From NCBI GenBank assembly GCA_964036045.1, contig OZ038385.1, positions 16,250,240 to 16,314,239 on the forward strand: a DNA stretch of 64,000 bases, given 5' to 3'. Each line of letters begins with the position of its first letter. Within the stretch, counting starts at the first letter, position 1. Of this stretch, positions 45,101 to 55,309 are shown piece after piece. A program made the translations under genes and the position numbers. This DNA is from Eutreptiella sp. 'Long Island Sound 2002'. Its lineage: Eukaryota; Euglenozoa; Euglenophyceae; Eutreptiales; Eutreptiaceae. Below the pieces are notes generated by a model. It had not been told where the DNA came from. It ran no database searches and saw only the letters and a program-made list of their open reading frames with translations.

Positions 45101-45275
45101 TGCAATCCGAGTGGTCCCTGGTTCAAACCCGGGTGGGCCCTTTTACTGTTGCATGCTGTTGGCTCTCAGGTTTCACAGCCAGCCTGCGTTGTTCCGCCCA
45201 TTGGCCACAAGCGGTGCCTTCCGCGACGAAGTGCCGCTGTTTATGCCTTCATTCACGATGATATGTTGGTTCACG
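36166..45275 (+). CDS. EGLN/PhyA-type prolyl 4-hydroxylase module, seven exons
   Basis: Exons with matching GT-AG sites and phases: 36166-36310 ('FQHGGFLGCDHG', start of the domain), 37838-37976 ('RLDAVSRADSIMFVDL'), 40025-40090 ('VQLGYYPGDGFG'), 41369-41460 ('YVRHRDVHL', 'RRITVLYYLN'), 43364-43473 ('DWEEKHGGALALYP'), 44583-about 44684 ('SPRLDTAAIFLSD', 'HEV') and, less surely, 45183-45275 ('RRSAAVYAFIH'). Joined, they follow the order of oxygen-sensing prolyl hydroxylases: the HxD iron ligands (H-R-D), the distal His in HEV, and a candidate 2-oxoglutarate Arg in the last exon. The reaction uses O2, Fe(II) and 2-oxoglutarate to hydroxylate a proline; for the protist PhyA group the target is Skp1. 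The first six exons are strong. The last is chosen by phase and a weak motif. Introns reach 1.9 kb or more and contain repeats and a tRNA gene. No stop codon or promoter separates this module from the glycosyltransferase exons that follow. Confidence 0.82.
36311..37837. other. Intron of the hydroxylase gene, no other gene seen
   Basis: Donor GTATGA at 36311 and acceptor ATGGCAG ending at 37837. Open frames inside lack domains. Confidence 0.5.
38445..38710. repeat. Degenerate tandem repeat of about 65 bp, four copies, within an intron
   Basis: Copies share 'GGGGACCCCTAAGAC' and 'GGTTATGTAGCCA' words with substitutions. They lie in the intron 37977-40024. Confidence 0.7.
40811..41146 (+). other. 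Exon-like ORF within an intron, unassigned
   Basis: An acceptor-like TACTTGACAG ends at 40804, followed by a 110-codon open frame with 'YYQNQFVDVGQRVLAVV' and 'SQLLFFDELREFDPKQQ'. Coding-like composition is clear. Splicing it between the flanking hydroxylase exons (40025-40090 and 41369-41460) would break their fit, so it may be an alternative exon, a nested gene or a transposon relic. Confidence 0.35.
41989..42140. repeat. (ACAAC)n array
   Basis: About thirty uninterrupted 5-bp units. It lies immediately before the 47-bp minisatellite block in the hydroxylase intron 41461-43363. Confidence 0.97.
42141..43287 (+). mobile_element. Composite VNTR retroelement with (ACAAC)n tail, intronic
   Basis: Order on the plus strand: 36-bp palindrome (42141-42176); about nine copies of a 47-bp minisatellite (42160-42590); about 220 bp of other sequence; a conserved 3' end (42816-42872, 'CCCGTGGGTAGACATCCC', 'CTTCTGGTAACAGCGCC'); then a simple-repeat tail of ACAAC and ACAAAC units (42873-43287). 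The same order occurs in reverse at 58.0-62.1 kb, and the same 3' end closes the LINE copies at 53.5-58 kb. A VNTR body joined to a LINE-like 3' end recalls the plan of primate SVA elements. Mobilisation by the LINE is inference. No coding capacity. Confidence 0.55.
42873..43287. repeat. (ACAAC)n / (ACAAAC)n tail array
   Basis: A long run of ACAAC units, then a block of ACAAAC hexamers (43015-43085 and 43172-43200), mixed to the end. Long frames on both strands (for example Cys-Val-Val-Leu periodic) are artefacts. Confidence 0.97.
43880..43990. repeat. Inverted copy of the dispersed repeat family
   Basis: The reverse complement resembles 13195-13345 and 51260-51490, including 'GTGTACGTACG' and 'CGTGGATAGGTTGG'. 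It lies in the intron between the exons at 43364 and 44583. Confidence 0.55.
44328..44376. repeat. (AAAAAG)n microsatellite
   Basis: About six GAAAAA units in an intron of the hydroxylase gene. Confidence 0.85.
45070..45140 (+). tRNA. tRNA-Cys (anticodon GCA)
   Basis: Complete 71-base cloverleaf: acceptor GGGTCTA/TGGGCCC (with G-T pairs), D arm GCTC/GAGC with loop AGTGGTA, anticodon stem TTCGG/CCGAG with loop CTGCAAT (anticodon GCA), five-base variable region, and T arm CCTGG/CCGGG with loop TTCAAAC. Internal A and B box sequences are normal (TAGCTCAGTGG, GGTTCAAACCC). No intron; CCA is not encoded, as usual in nuclear genes. It lies on the same strand inside the inferred intron 44685-45182 of the hydroxylase gene. 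Confidence 0.95.
45141..45144 (+). terminator. RNA polymerase III terminator (TTTT)
   Basis: Four T residues directly follow the last base of the tRNA. Confidence 0.7.
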
Positions 45276-45697
45276 GTGATGCGCCGTACTGTGTTTGCCC
45301 GAATGAGGCTGGGGGCCAACAGCCAAGCAGGTCATCATGGCCCAAGTGCCAGCGAAATCTGTTGGAAACCTGGTTGGCAGTGATTCGCTGGCCTGAACGA
45401 TGGCGACAGAAACGGCACGGTGGGGCATCACGATCACAGATGGGAACGCTCTGACACTGAAAACCCGGGTGACATTGGCCCGCATGACAGTGTACACTAT
45501 TTGCATCGGTTACCCAGTTCGCATGCATTGCACTGCATAAAAAGGCCGCATCGCTCCGTTTCTCCTTGTCACAGCATTTGCCCCGCGGCTGGCGGTAACG
45601 TGTTGGCTGTACTCTGCGGACCAGCCGTTTCCCTTTGGGCGCGGGCGCCGGTCGCGGATTGTGCCGCCGCCGGTTTCCAAAAACGCTCACTCCCCAG

Positions 45698-48600
45698 CTC
45701 GCGATGCCGCGAACGACGCCCGCCGCTCTGTCGAGGAGGCGATCGGCAAATTGCAGGCGCTTTTGCACAATCCAGTGCTCGGGGGCGCACCCCCGGAGTA
45801 TTGTGGAGCCCTCCGATTTAAAGATACTTTCAGGGAGAATGAAGACATCTTTGGTGCGTGGCTGTGTGTCCTGCAGATATTTCCCGTGTGGCTTGTGTCC
45901 TGCAGAGAGCGAGGCCGAGGGACAGCGAGATCGAGGGGTTGGCGTGAGAGTTGGAGTTAGAGCCGTCAGTCAGCTTTTGTGGGGTATTGTTGACAGACAT
46001 ACGTGCATGCATTTAGGCAGACCCGAGTAGACACTAAGCCCACGCCAGCCCCACAGAAACATACAAACATACCACCCGACCAACCAACCAACCTATCAAC
46101 CACCTCCCTACTTACTCGCCACCGAAGCTATCTGACTGGCTGGCTCCAAACCCCATCTGCCGACCTACCCGCCTGCCCCGCTCCCCCCCTCCGCCCTACC
46201 TGGCCACACTCAGTTGGCCAAGGTCGCCGGGCTTTCGCCTGACATGACCCTTGGCGCCGACGTTGCCAGAAGGAAAAGTTCTGTCGAAATCATGCGTAGG
46301 GCCGGTTGGTGCGGCCCGGTGGTGCGGAGGATCGATCCAGTGTGAACACCGTCACTGCGAAGACACGAGGAAGGGCGATTGACAACGTGGGGGCTGCCGT
46401 GTTGTTCGCTGACTGCTAATGCCTTGGTGCTCATTCATTGTAAACAAATAATCTGGGAAATCCTTTATTTTGGGTCTGAACATTTTTGATTACTGTTTTT
46501 CGAAGCGATCCCAACGCCGAGCTGCATCTGAATCATTTGTGTCCCCATTTTTGCATTTTTTGCTGTGCATGTGTTTGCATCCCCTGCAGTGCACCAAGCC
46601 TTGCAAAGGGCCTGTCTATAACACGCCGTCTGTGTTCAATTGGCATGTTTGTGGGTGTGCATTTTTAGCAGGTGCTTTGATGCATTTGCTGGCGTCTTTG
46701 TTGTGTTTGTTTTTTTGGAGGGCAATGGCCAACACCCAATATTCCAAAGAAAAAAAATTCCTGTCGCTGGCGTTGTCTTCAGTTTTTCACTAGAATTGGG
46801 CATTTCGACACAAGAAAACAATTTGCACCGAGCACCAATGGCGCTGGTATTGCCGTGCACTGTTGCTGCTGGTGACGTGAGGGCAGAAGTGGAGTTGGAA
46901 CGGCCTTACTCATGGGGAACGGGTGCCGCCCCGCCGTAGGAGACTGCGATGTTATTTCTGGTCGGGGCGGGATGGATGCTCGGCCAAATGGACGATGGAT
47001 GAAGACTGTTGTGCTCGCAGACGGCTGCGCCTGCGTCATTGCCCATGGCTGTCTCAGTGTCAATTGCGAGTTATCGAGATAGCGAGTGTCAGAGGACCAT
47101 TCAGTCCCTATTGACGAAGGTATTTTGCGTGCCGCGTGCTCAGCCCAGCTGAGTTAGGTGGGCTTAGGCGGCTGGGGCATCGTGTGGATGTGGAAGTGGA
47201 AGTGGATGTAAATGTGGAAGTGGAAGTGGAGGTGGTTGTGGATGCCAACGAAACGCGGAAACACGTGGCTGCAGCTTTGTGGAGGCTGTAGGAGCCGTCG
47301 ATTTGGGTGTCAAAGCGTGGGTGTAGCTGTAATGCCATGTTCTCTTGTGTTATGACGGGGGTTATTTTTGCAATGTGTGTTCCGTCGTATGTGTCGCGCG
47401 TGCCCTTGTCCGAACACTGCGACCCTGTGTTTCCGCACTGCTACTGAACCTGGCCCGTGCCGTTACCTCCCTCCCTGTCCACAGGCCCGGCATCCCGAGC
47501 GGGTGCACGTCGGCGTAGTGCACCAGGTCAGCGCAGCGGACGATTCCCACTGCTTCGAACTCCCGTATTTATACCCACGGCAGGTGCGGGAGCTCCGCCT
47601 GCCCCACTGCATGGCTAGTGGGCCGTGCTACGCCAGGTAGTCCCCCGGTCCAGGCGTGCCTTGTTTGGGCTAGCCGTGCCACGCCCCGCGCACGCCCCTC
47701 CCCCCCCGCCCGCCGCCCTCCCTGGCCACACTTCGCTGGCCAAAGTCGCCGGGCTTTCGCCTGACATGCCGCCGGGGATTGAGGCGATACTTCTTCGAGG
47801 TCTGCCTTATGCACACCCCCACACCAGACACAGAAGCACTGTGCCAGCGACATGTGCGCATGCTGCATCACAGACAATCACAAAATCGAACCACCCACAC
47901 GTTGTTTCCAAAGGGATCTGCAGTGAGATCTGACACCCGTTCGACATTCCAGGTCACACCTGGTTCAGGGTTTCAGCGCAGCAACCGCCTCTCTGGTCCG
48001 TGACTGAGGATGTTCTTCGAAGGCCCGTGGCGCTCCCTTGCGGGGAAAGCTCACGAAGCCACGGTACCAGACAGCCCTAGACCAAGCAAAGTGGCACAGG
48101 GATACTGTCGTCTTGGTCAGGGCGTTTCCTGAAGGGCCTGAGGCGGTCCGGTACGTATTCCAGGAATACTTTTCGAACTATTTCGGAGGTATTTCCGGAG
48201 TGTCTCGGGAAGTGTTTCTGGAATGGAGCCGGAAGTAGTCGTGTTAAGGCGTTGCACTCAGGGAACCGCTTGAAGTGTGGTCATTGTGGACCCCCCCCCC
48301 ACACAAAATAGCGGGACCTGATAGCTCAGCGTTCCCAAAAGGGGCCGAGCTCGGTCGCGGTTGCGCCGATCCTGTGCCCTCGTGGGTACTGAAGGCTCCA
48401 AGACGCGTGTCGGCAACCGAGGGGGACGTACGATCGCAGCACCGCCTGCCTTCAAAGCAGTTGGCAGGGGTTGGCATTGCAGGCCCGCCGGTGCATACGG
48501 AGAGGTATGCGGTTGGGGGGGGATGGAATGCTCGCGCGACGGGCGGTGGGGGAGGGCGCCCGTCGCGACGGGCGGGTGGTCAGAGCCGGGCATACCCAAC

Positions 48601-50845
48601 GCCCGCGCGCTGGTCGCGCAGCGGTCCTGGGGCCAGGCCATGGCTTAGTGGCAACCGTGACTTTTCCGGGGGTGGGGGAGGATCAGAGGCCAAAAAAATA
48701 ATTGTGTACCTAAAATTGACTCCAGTTTTGGGCCCCTTTGATAAATCTCATTTTTTTTCCTGAGGAACAATTTTCTGATGTGGGTGGGGGGTGGGGGGGT
48801 GGGGGTCAGGCGGAGGAACCCGGGCTGCCCCCCGCCCCCCGGAAACGCTAAGCCGTCGCCTGCCTGTGTGTGAGGGTTTCAAAAGAGATTACAACCGCGG
48901 CGCGGGCCCTCGCCATCCCCAGTGCCCCCCCCCCCCCCCAACCCACTTCAGAAGGAGTTTACTGAGGCAAAAAAACCAGAAAATGTTGCAGGCTCCCGAC
49001 GTTGGAGGCCGATTTTCAGTGCATATGACCAGCCCCCGCCCCCCCTCCCCCCCCGGGGGCGCGGGAATCTGCCACAAAGATCAAGTGCGGAAAGCGGTCA
49101 TGCATCGCCGATCCCGAGGGGCAGCGCCCCGACCCTCTGTCCCCATGCAATTGTCAAGAGCCACCCCTCCCCCCCCCCCCCGCAGACCCAGGGCCCAAAC
49201 CTGCGGATCTCCCCCGCCCCCCCCGCCGAGGGCCCAGGGAGTGCATCTCCTGTGGCATGGTCAGCCGAAATGCAGAGTCGTCGGGGACGCCATCGTGCAC
49301 CCCCCGGAGTCCTGGGAGCCTTTGGATCGGCCTCCAAACCCGAATCCGAATCCACATCCAACGCCCCCCCCTCCCCCCCCCTAAGCCTTCGGGATCCCTT
49401 AGCAATGGCCTGTCAACGGATGCATCCCTGCTCCCTCCAGCCGCCCTGTGCCGACGATCCCTCCGTCCACGCCCCCTGCGGGACGGAGTCCGGGTCCGGG
49501 GTGTGGCAGGGCGCGTGGCCGGTGCGGCGCCCCCTCTCCGTCGCCCAGGCACATGGCCCAGCAGCTGTACAACGGCGAGCATTATTACCTGCAGATCGAC
49601 TCCCACATGCGCGTCGTCAGGTCGTCCCTTGACCGGCCCGCTCTGTCCCATGCAGTGCACTGTGCCCCCGACACGCCCCGCCACCACGTCGGAGCCCCCG
49701 CGAAGGGGGCACCAGAAGGGCATATGCAGGAGGGGGAAGGGCACAGACAGGGCCCGGACAAAGGGCAGTCCGAGGACTGGCGACGGCTCAACGATGGGGC
49801 CGCATTCGATCAAGCAATTGTAATTTGAGGATGTTTGAGCTTTGCTGGCACGGAGGTCCATCTGGGGTGGGGGGTGGGGGGTGGGGTTGGGGGGGGGGCG
49901 GGAGATATTTATTGTGTACGAAGTGAGCCGCTCCCGTCGTTTACCCTTGCACCCATGATCATGTCAAAGGTGCAAAGCGCTGCCGCGATGCGCGAAGCGT
50001 CGTCCCGTGAGGTGCGGAGCGCAGAACGGGCGTGGACGGTCGCGGGGTGGGGGGAGGTAGGGGAGGAGGTAAGGGGGGGGGGGCGACTTCGTGCGTACCA
50101 TCGATTTGTGTGGCGTGTTTTTGACTCTGTGTATTTCGTTTTCGTTCCACTGGGCCAGTGCATATTGTTTATGGGGGCGGATAGTCGAATTCTCATAGTA
50201 GTACGGCACCATGACAGGCACGGTATTGGCAACGTGCCCCAACCCGAGGGCACTGACAGTGTCCTCCATCAGCGGTGCTCAAAGGTTGTTCGGCGTGCAA
50301 CACACGCAAATCAAGAAAATCCCCCGCCGGCACTGGCCAAAGCCAAGCTGCGACACCGCCATCTTTGGATGTCACTCTCGCGTTGTACGGGAGCATGAGG
50401 AGGTCCCCTGTCCGAGAACATTGTTCGAACTGGTTTACAAAAAAACAACACCGGCCAACAACGATCGGCGTGACGCCTGCCGACACCTGCTGGCGGCGGG
50501 TGCTGGCCCGACGCATGGGCCAGGGAGGAGGCCCTGAGAGCCATGCGGGCACGCCGCCACCCCTTTGACCCGCCGCCTGAACGGCTCGTGTGCAACGGGC
50601 TGCTGCTTGCCCCCCCCCCCCCCCCCTCCAAACAATCAGATACCGAGGCCTTGTGCCAAGCCCCCCCCCCCCTCCCGTGACGCCGGCATCGCAGGGACTG
50701 GGACGTGAAGCTGATCGAGTGGCTGCAGCACTGCCAGGCCGAGGGGCACGCCAAGCCCGTCCTGACCACGTACCCCCCGGACTACCGCCCGAAGGACGCG
50801 GGACCCGTGAACCCCGCGTCCCTGCCAGAGGACGTCGATCATCTG
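45698..50845 (+). CDS. GT60-type hydroxyproline GlcNAc-transferase module, five exons
   Basis: Exons with matching sites and phases: 45698-45853 ('FKDTFRENEDIF'), 47058-47119 ('VSIASYRDSECQRTI'), 47485-47636 ('HPERVHVGVVHQ', 'MASGPCYAR'), 49549-49620 ('QQLYNGEHYYLQIDSHMR') and 50695-about 50845 ('DWDVKLIEWLQHC', 'VLTTYPPDY'). Joined, they give the N-terminal half of the Gnt1/GT60 family (Pfam GlcNAc): the SIASYRD start, the GVVHQ strand, the A-x-GPC-x-AR helix and the Q-I-DSH metal/nucleotide site, followed by WD. In Dictyostelium and Toxoplasma this cytoplasmic enzyme adds GlcNAc to hydroxyproline on Skp1. The frame meets TGA at 50849 unless the donor at 50846 or 50848 is used. The expected C-terminal part (PF-x-AGF and F-F-GEE motifs) was not found before 53.5 kb, so the gene may be truncated. 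The first exon has no ATG and starts at an acceptor in the phase left by the exon ending 45275, supporting fusion to the hydroxylase. Confidence 0.82.
46175..46245. repeat. Dispersed direct repeat, copy 1
   Basis: Matches 47690-47769, sharing 'GTCGCCGGGCTTTCGCCTGA' and the C-rich block before it. Both copies are in introns of the glycosyltransferase module. Confidence 0.7.
47183..47242. repeat. (GTGGAA)n-like hexamer repeat
   Basis: About ten degenerate GTGGAA/GTGGAT units within the intron 47120-47484. Confidence 0.75.
47690..47769. repeat. Dispersed direct repeat, copy 2
   Basis: See 46175-46245; located in the intron after the exon 47485-47636. Confidence 0.7.
47770..49548. other. Intron of the glycosyltransferase module
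   Basis: GC-rich, with several C or G homopolymer runs (48291, 48930, 49168, 49370). Overlapping frames on both strands reflect GC content. No other gene is supported. Confidence 0.5.
49621..50694. other. Intron of the glycosyltransferase module
   Basis: Donor GTCGTC at 49621 and acceptor CATCGCAG ending at 50694. G- and C-runs at 49868-49905, 50080 and 50611. No other gene seen. Confidence 0.5.
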
Positions 50846-51093
50846 GTGTGATTTGCTGACCGCCGCGCCGTCCCCCTGCCCCACCGCTGCAGTCCTGATG
50901 TGGCGCCTCGGGGCCGCTGGGGCCGGATTGTCGAGCGGGTGCCGGGGGGGGAGCCTAACCCGGCAACAACCAGCACATCCTCAATACGCCAATCATTGGG
51001 CGCCGCTGACACGCAAACGGCACACCATGCCACATCCAGCACAGCCCCAACACACCAACTACTGGGCTCCGCGAACGCGGAAACGACACCAGC

Positions 51094-51218
51094 AGGAGCA
51101 CCGGCCGCAGCGGCCGACAGAAAGTAGCAACCCGACACAACATGCGGAGGCAAGAACGGGTGACCGTCCAGGGCCCCGTAAAGGAGCAACAACCAGACGG
51201 AATGTCACACAGGGGGCG
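51094..51218. repeat. Dispersed repeat of about 125 bp, copy 1
   Basis: Nearly identical to 57000-57124, sharing 'GCCGACAGAAAGTAGCAACC'. A partial, more diverged copy lies at about 52045-52090. Confidence 0.8.
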
Positions 51219-51254
51219 AATCTGCGGGTGTGGGCGCCGGGGGTTGGGGAAGGG

Positions 51255-51490
51255 TGCAGTCAAGGCTGAACGAGTGTGCCAGTTGGTATTTGAGGTGTGC
51301 CGGGGGTGTTCGGAGGTGTTTTGGAGGCGCGGCGGAGGTGTTTTGGAGGCGCGGCGGAGGTGTTTTGGAGGCGCGGCGGAGGTGTTTTGGAGGCGCGGCG
51401 GAGGTGTTTACGTCCTCCACTCGTGGATGGGGGGGGTTGGGTGTCCGCGCACTGCGTTGGGGGCGGGTTCAAAAGAACTGCGAGAGGCGC
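51255..51490. repeat. Copy of the dispersed repeat family with a 22-bp minisatellite inside
   Basis: Both flanks resemble 13180-13345. In the middle, 51315-51408 carries four copies of a 22-bp unit (GGTGTTTTGGAGGCGCGGCG plus GA), absent from the other copies. Confidence 0.8.
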
Positions 51491-53525
51491 GGGGGCCGCT
51501 CATGACGCCACCGCGACGATGCCCCCATTTCGGACCTGCCCCACCCGTTGGCGTTGTGCGTTTGGGGGGTGGGCGCCTCTCCCCGCGGGCACGCACTCGG
51601 TTCTCGACTGCCAACCGAGCCCCCCACAACGGGGGGATGAGCCGCCGGCTCAATGGACCGGGACCACCGGCGCCGGTGAAGGTCTTCTGGGGTCGAGAAA
51701 CTGGTGGTGCGATATTGCGCTGAATCGCAGACAAGTGACGACGGTTCCGGGACCCCCGAGTCGCGCTGATTGTGAAAGTGCCGGTTGCGCTTCTTCTGGA
51801 AGTTGGGGTTCTTGTTGCATCCGGGCCATCCTGCGGGGCTTTGAGGGCAGAACTCCTGTTAACAACGCAGCATCACTGGGGATGGGGGGTGGGGGGTGGG
51901 GTGAGGTGGAGTGGGGGGTCCCGCACCCCCCCCTCCCCCTTTGAAAGTTTGGACCAAGGTTTCTTTTGTGCCTTCGGCCAATTAAAACTTTCTTTGGCGC
52001 TTTCGGCCCCTCTAAAAACTCAGCACCACTGGGGGGGGGGGGCTAGAGCAACAACTACCAGACGGACTGTCACACAGGGGGGCAGCTGGACCCCCCCTCT
52101 TTTGAAGAAGCCCTGTCTGACTGTCCGGCAAAGGGGCTCTTTAAGCGCCCCCCCCCCCCCCCCATCGGCACTCAGGGTGCCCGACTGGAGCCTGGGGTCC
52201 GACCTGCCGCCGTAGCCTTGATCGGAAGGCGCTGGTTCATACCGAGCCTTGCAGTCGATGCACTTCCTACTGAGCCCTCGATGCACACGGGGATGCCCCC
52301 CCCCCCCCCCTCCCCCAGTCACTAAGCAATAGCCTGCCCCATGTGTCCGAACCGAATCGTCAGCGCAGTTGAGCACCATTGCATTGCACCGCCGTCAACA
52401 GTTGACATAAGACACACCCTGTGCCACCCGCACTGACTGCGCCATGTCCACAGAATGCGCTGCCCACGATCCTGTGCGCCAGGGGCTTTGAGATTGGCAC
52501 GTCTTCGGAGGACCGGAACACGGTATGGCCGGTGTAGACCCCCCCACCCGATGCGTGGTAACCCCATGCCTGGGCTCCAGTGCAATGAACTTTTGTGTGA
52601 GGCGTGCCGTGCTTGAAGGGGAGCGTCGCAAGTACGAGCCACATGAGAGGCGGGCGCAGCAACATCGGCAACAGCGACATGCTCCTCCTCAAAATCTTGA
52701 AGTTGAGCACTTCCATCAGCAACATTTGTGATGGCAATCCCCCTCCTCTTTCGCCCCTTTGGAAGGATCTGCAAAATCCCGTTCAAGTGCCTCCTCCTCC
52801 TCCGGAACCTCTTTTTTTGTTCCCCTGGTGATTGCACTGAGTGTCTCAGACACCCTCGGCCAAGGCCGTGTGCGTCCTACGCGCCTTGAGTCCAGTTCCC
52901 TCTACATGGTGTGCCATGCCTGCACGACAGAGAGCAGTAACAATGGTCTGGCCGTTCCTTGGACAACCACCTCAAAAGGCGCAGGCGAGGTGCACGCGCG
53001 TGCGGGGCAAGTGTTCCTGAATCACTCCCCCATAGAGGGCGATTTCTTGTTTGCAGGATCGAACGCCCGCCAATGGGACGGACGCAATGCGGGCTCCACA
53101 GGAGCGCTGGCCTGGAACAGCCCAAGAGATCCCGACAGGCGGCGCCGGAATGGGGCAAGGATTGGGGGAGGCGCCAAATGGCAGCCAACGCGCGTGGCCC
53201 CTCAGCTCTGGAGGGTCCAGGGGGCTCCGAAGAAGGGATGGGCGTAGCACCGATGGGTTCTGTCCCTCAGCAACAGAGGCCTGGGCAGAATCCCCCAAAG
53301 GGAGGGAGCGGGGGAGGGGGGGGGGGGTAAGAGGGCAGGCAGGCCAGCACCCCCCCCCCCAACAGAAAACCAAAAGATATCATAATGGGAATGAAACTCG
53401 TCCATGTGCACACCCGTGGATGCGTTCCCCACAGCTTGTCAGCGTTGTGGACCCTGTGTTTTAAGCCCCGTGTGCCGCAGTGTTGGCTGCGTTGCAGTGT
53501 AGTATGTGTGTGGTGTGGTGTGATG
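51491..53525. other. No supported gene
   Basis: GC-rich with G/C homopolymers. I looked for the missing C-terminal glycosyltransferase exons on the plus strand and did not find them. Confidence 0.4.
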
Positions 53526-55257
53526 TGCCAAAGGCGCTGTTACCAGAAGGCAATGGCCGGGATGTCTACCCACGGGTACAGGTAAACGGGCGGGGCTGTG
53601 TGTGGTGTGTGCGCGCCGTGTGTATGTGTGTAGGTCTTGGCGGAGAGAGGGGGAGTCGGGAAGACCTGGTTGGTTCCCCCTTGGCGACCGTCCTTACTCC
53701 AGGAGCTCCCGCTGCACTCCATCGTGCTGCCCGGGCCCAAGTGGGCCTTCAGCAGCGTGGCACGCGCCTTGGCGTGGGCGTACCAGACCCGTATGGACTC
53801 TTCGATGACGTGGCGGAGGAACTCCGTGCCCAGCGCGTGGGGTGTGCACTCCAGGTGGGCCCGCTGCATTGAGGGGGTCCGCAGGGCTGCTGCCCATTGC
53901 TCCAGTACAGCCGGCTCCCATAGTTGGTGGCGCACCGGGGCCGCACGTGTCCCCACCTTCTGGTCGAGCCACGTCGCGAGCCGCCGGCGGGCCGGCCCCC
54001 ATTCATGGGATTGGGCCGAGCAGGCCCATAGGCGGGGCGCTGTCTCGGGCTGCGCTCCGCAAAGGAGGCACGTGGCATCCAGCACCGTGTCCCGGTGGGA
54101 GGAACGGTGGGCTAGGACAGTCATCGTCGGGATGTTGTCCATACGGTGCGCCGTGATGTGGCGCTGCTGGTCGTGATTGAACTAGTCAAGGGGGAGACCC
54201 CCCCCGACATGTAGTTTACCCCCCACCGGGCCTCATAGGCGGCCTGCGCCGGTATGGAGGCCCGGTCTTGCAACCAGTTGCTCAGTGCCGTCGGGGAGAG
54301 CTGACATTGGTCGCGGTAGGGTACCAGGGGGATAAATGAGTAGGGGTGCCTGAGGAGCCATGTGAGGTCCAACCCCGGCGGCTCCTGCGTCGCCGCATCT
54401 ACACGGACATTGAGGTCCGTGATCCAATGCGACGGCGTGGTAACCACATTGATGGCGGACTTCGGGGAGAGGCGCTGTCCCCTTGGACCGTTGCGTAGAG
54501 ATGGTGGATGCCATCTCCGCAGTGACCTCCCTCCTGGGACGTGCGAAGGGCCCCCACCACCGCTTCCGAGTCCAGCACCAGCCAGTATACTCCTGGCTGC
54601 GTTGCCAGCCGGCGGACGTACGAGAGGAGGATTATCGCCTCCCCCTCCTGGGAGGTGCCCACTCCCGAGGCCACCTGGGATTGGTAAGTCGTGGGCCCGC
54701 TCTGGGCGACCCCGGCCATGGCCATTCCCGCCCGCGTGGCCCCCGCATCCACCGCCACGATAGTACCGCGGAGGGTTGCCAGCGCAGGCAGGTCATGGAG
54801 CCAGATGCCCGCGCGAGCCTCGGGGGCCAGTACTTGTGGGGGTCCGGTCGTGTGGCGCCAAAAGGGCCATGTCCCCATGGTGCTCCCTGAGATGTGTGCG
54901 CAGGGCCTGGTGAAGCTCTGCCGGTACCGCTCCCACCGTATCGAGGGAGTAGTAGAGGGGCCCTTTGTGCGGGTGCCCTAGGCACCTGTGCGCCACACAC
55001 TCCGCCGGGTATTGGAAATTCGCCACGGCCGCCGGGGCTATGGCTATCCACGGAAACGGCGGCAGCGCCGCGGTGACCGTCACGAGAGGGACCTGCGATG
55101 TCTTGGCCCACTGCCAGTAGGCGGCAGTTGGGGGGGCGGCCATCCACACGATGGTGGGCACCTAGACCCCGGTGCGCTGAAGCCGGGCCAGGGATTCCTG
55201 GTGGTGATCGCCCCATAGCTGGGCATGCAGGGCGCGTCCACCTGCACTTGGATACCC
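53526..55257 (-). pseudogene. LINE copy 1, 3' part: RNase H and zinc finger
   Basis: Read on the minus strand from 55257 down, in several frames. First comes a segment with 'YYSLDTVGAVPAELHQAL'; then, after a frame change near 54850, an RNase H-like domain with 'TIVAVDAGATRAGMAM' (first Asp), 'GEAIIL' (Glu), 'WLVLDSEAVVGAL' (Asp) and 'PSHWITDLNVRVDAAT' (His...Asp). Then, after another frame change, comes a Cys-rich finger 'CLLCGAQPETAPRLWAC' and 'QLWEPAVLEQWAAAL'. It ends in the shared 3' end at 53526-53590 and a TGTGG/CCACA tail. This is the usual 3' order of LINEs of the I/Tad/L1-like kind with RNase H. The copy is 5' truncated (no RT) and inactive. Confidence 0.65.
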
Positions 55258-55309
55258 AGGAGGGCCACCAAGTGTGGTGTGGTGTGATGTGGTGTGGCGT
55301 GGTGTGGTG

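Noticed and set aside
50846-51000. Sixth glycosyltransferase exon starting after the acceptor at about 50892
   Set aside because: The acceptor is good, but the only phase that fits gives weak similarity, and the expected downstream motifs were not found. I left the 3' end open.
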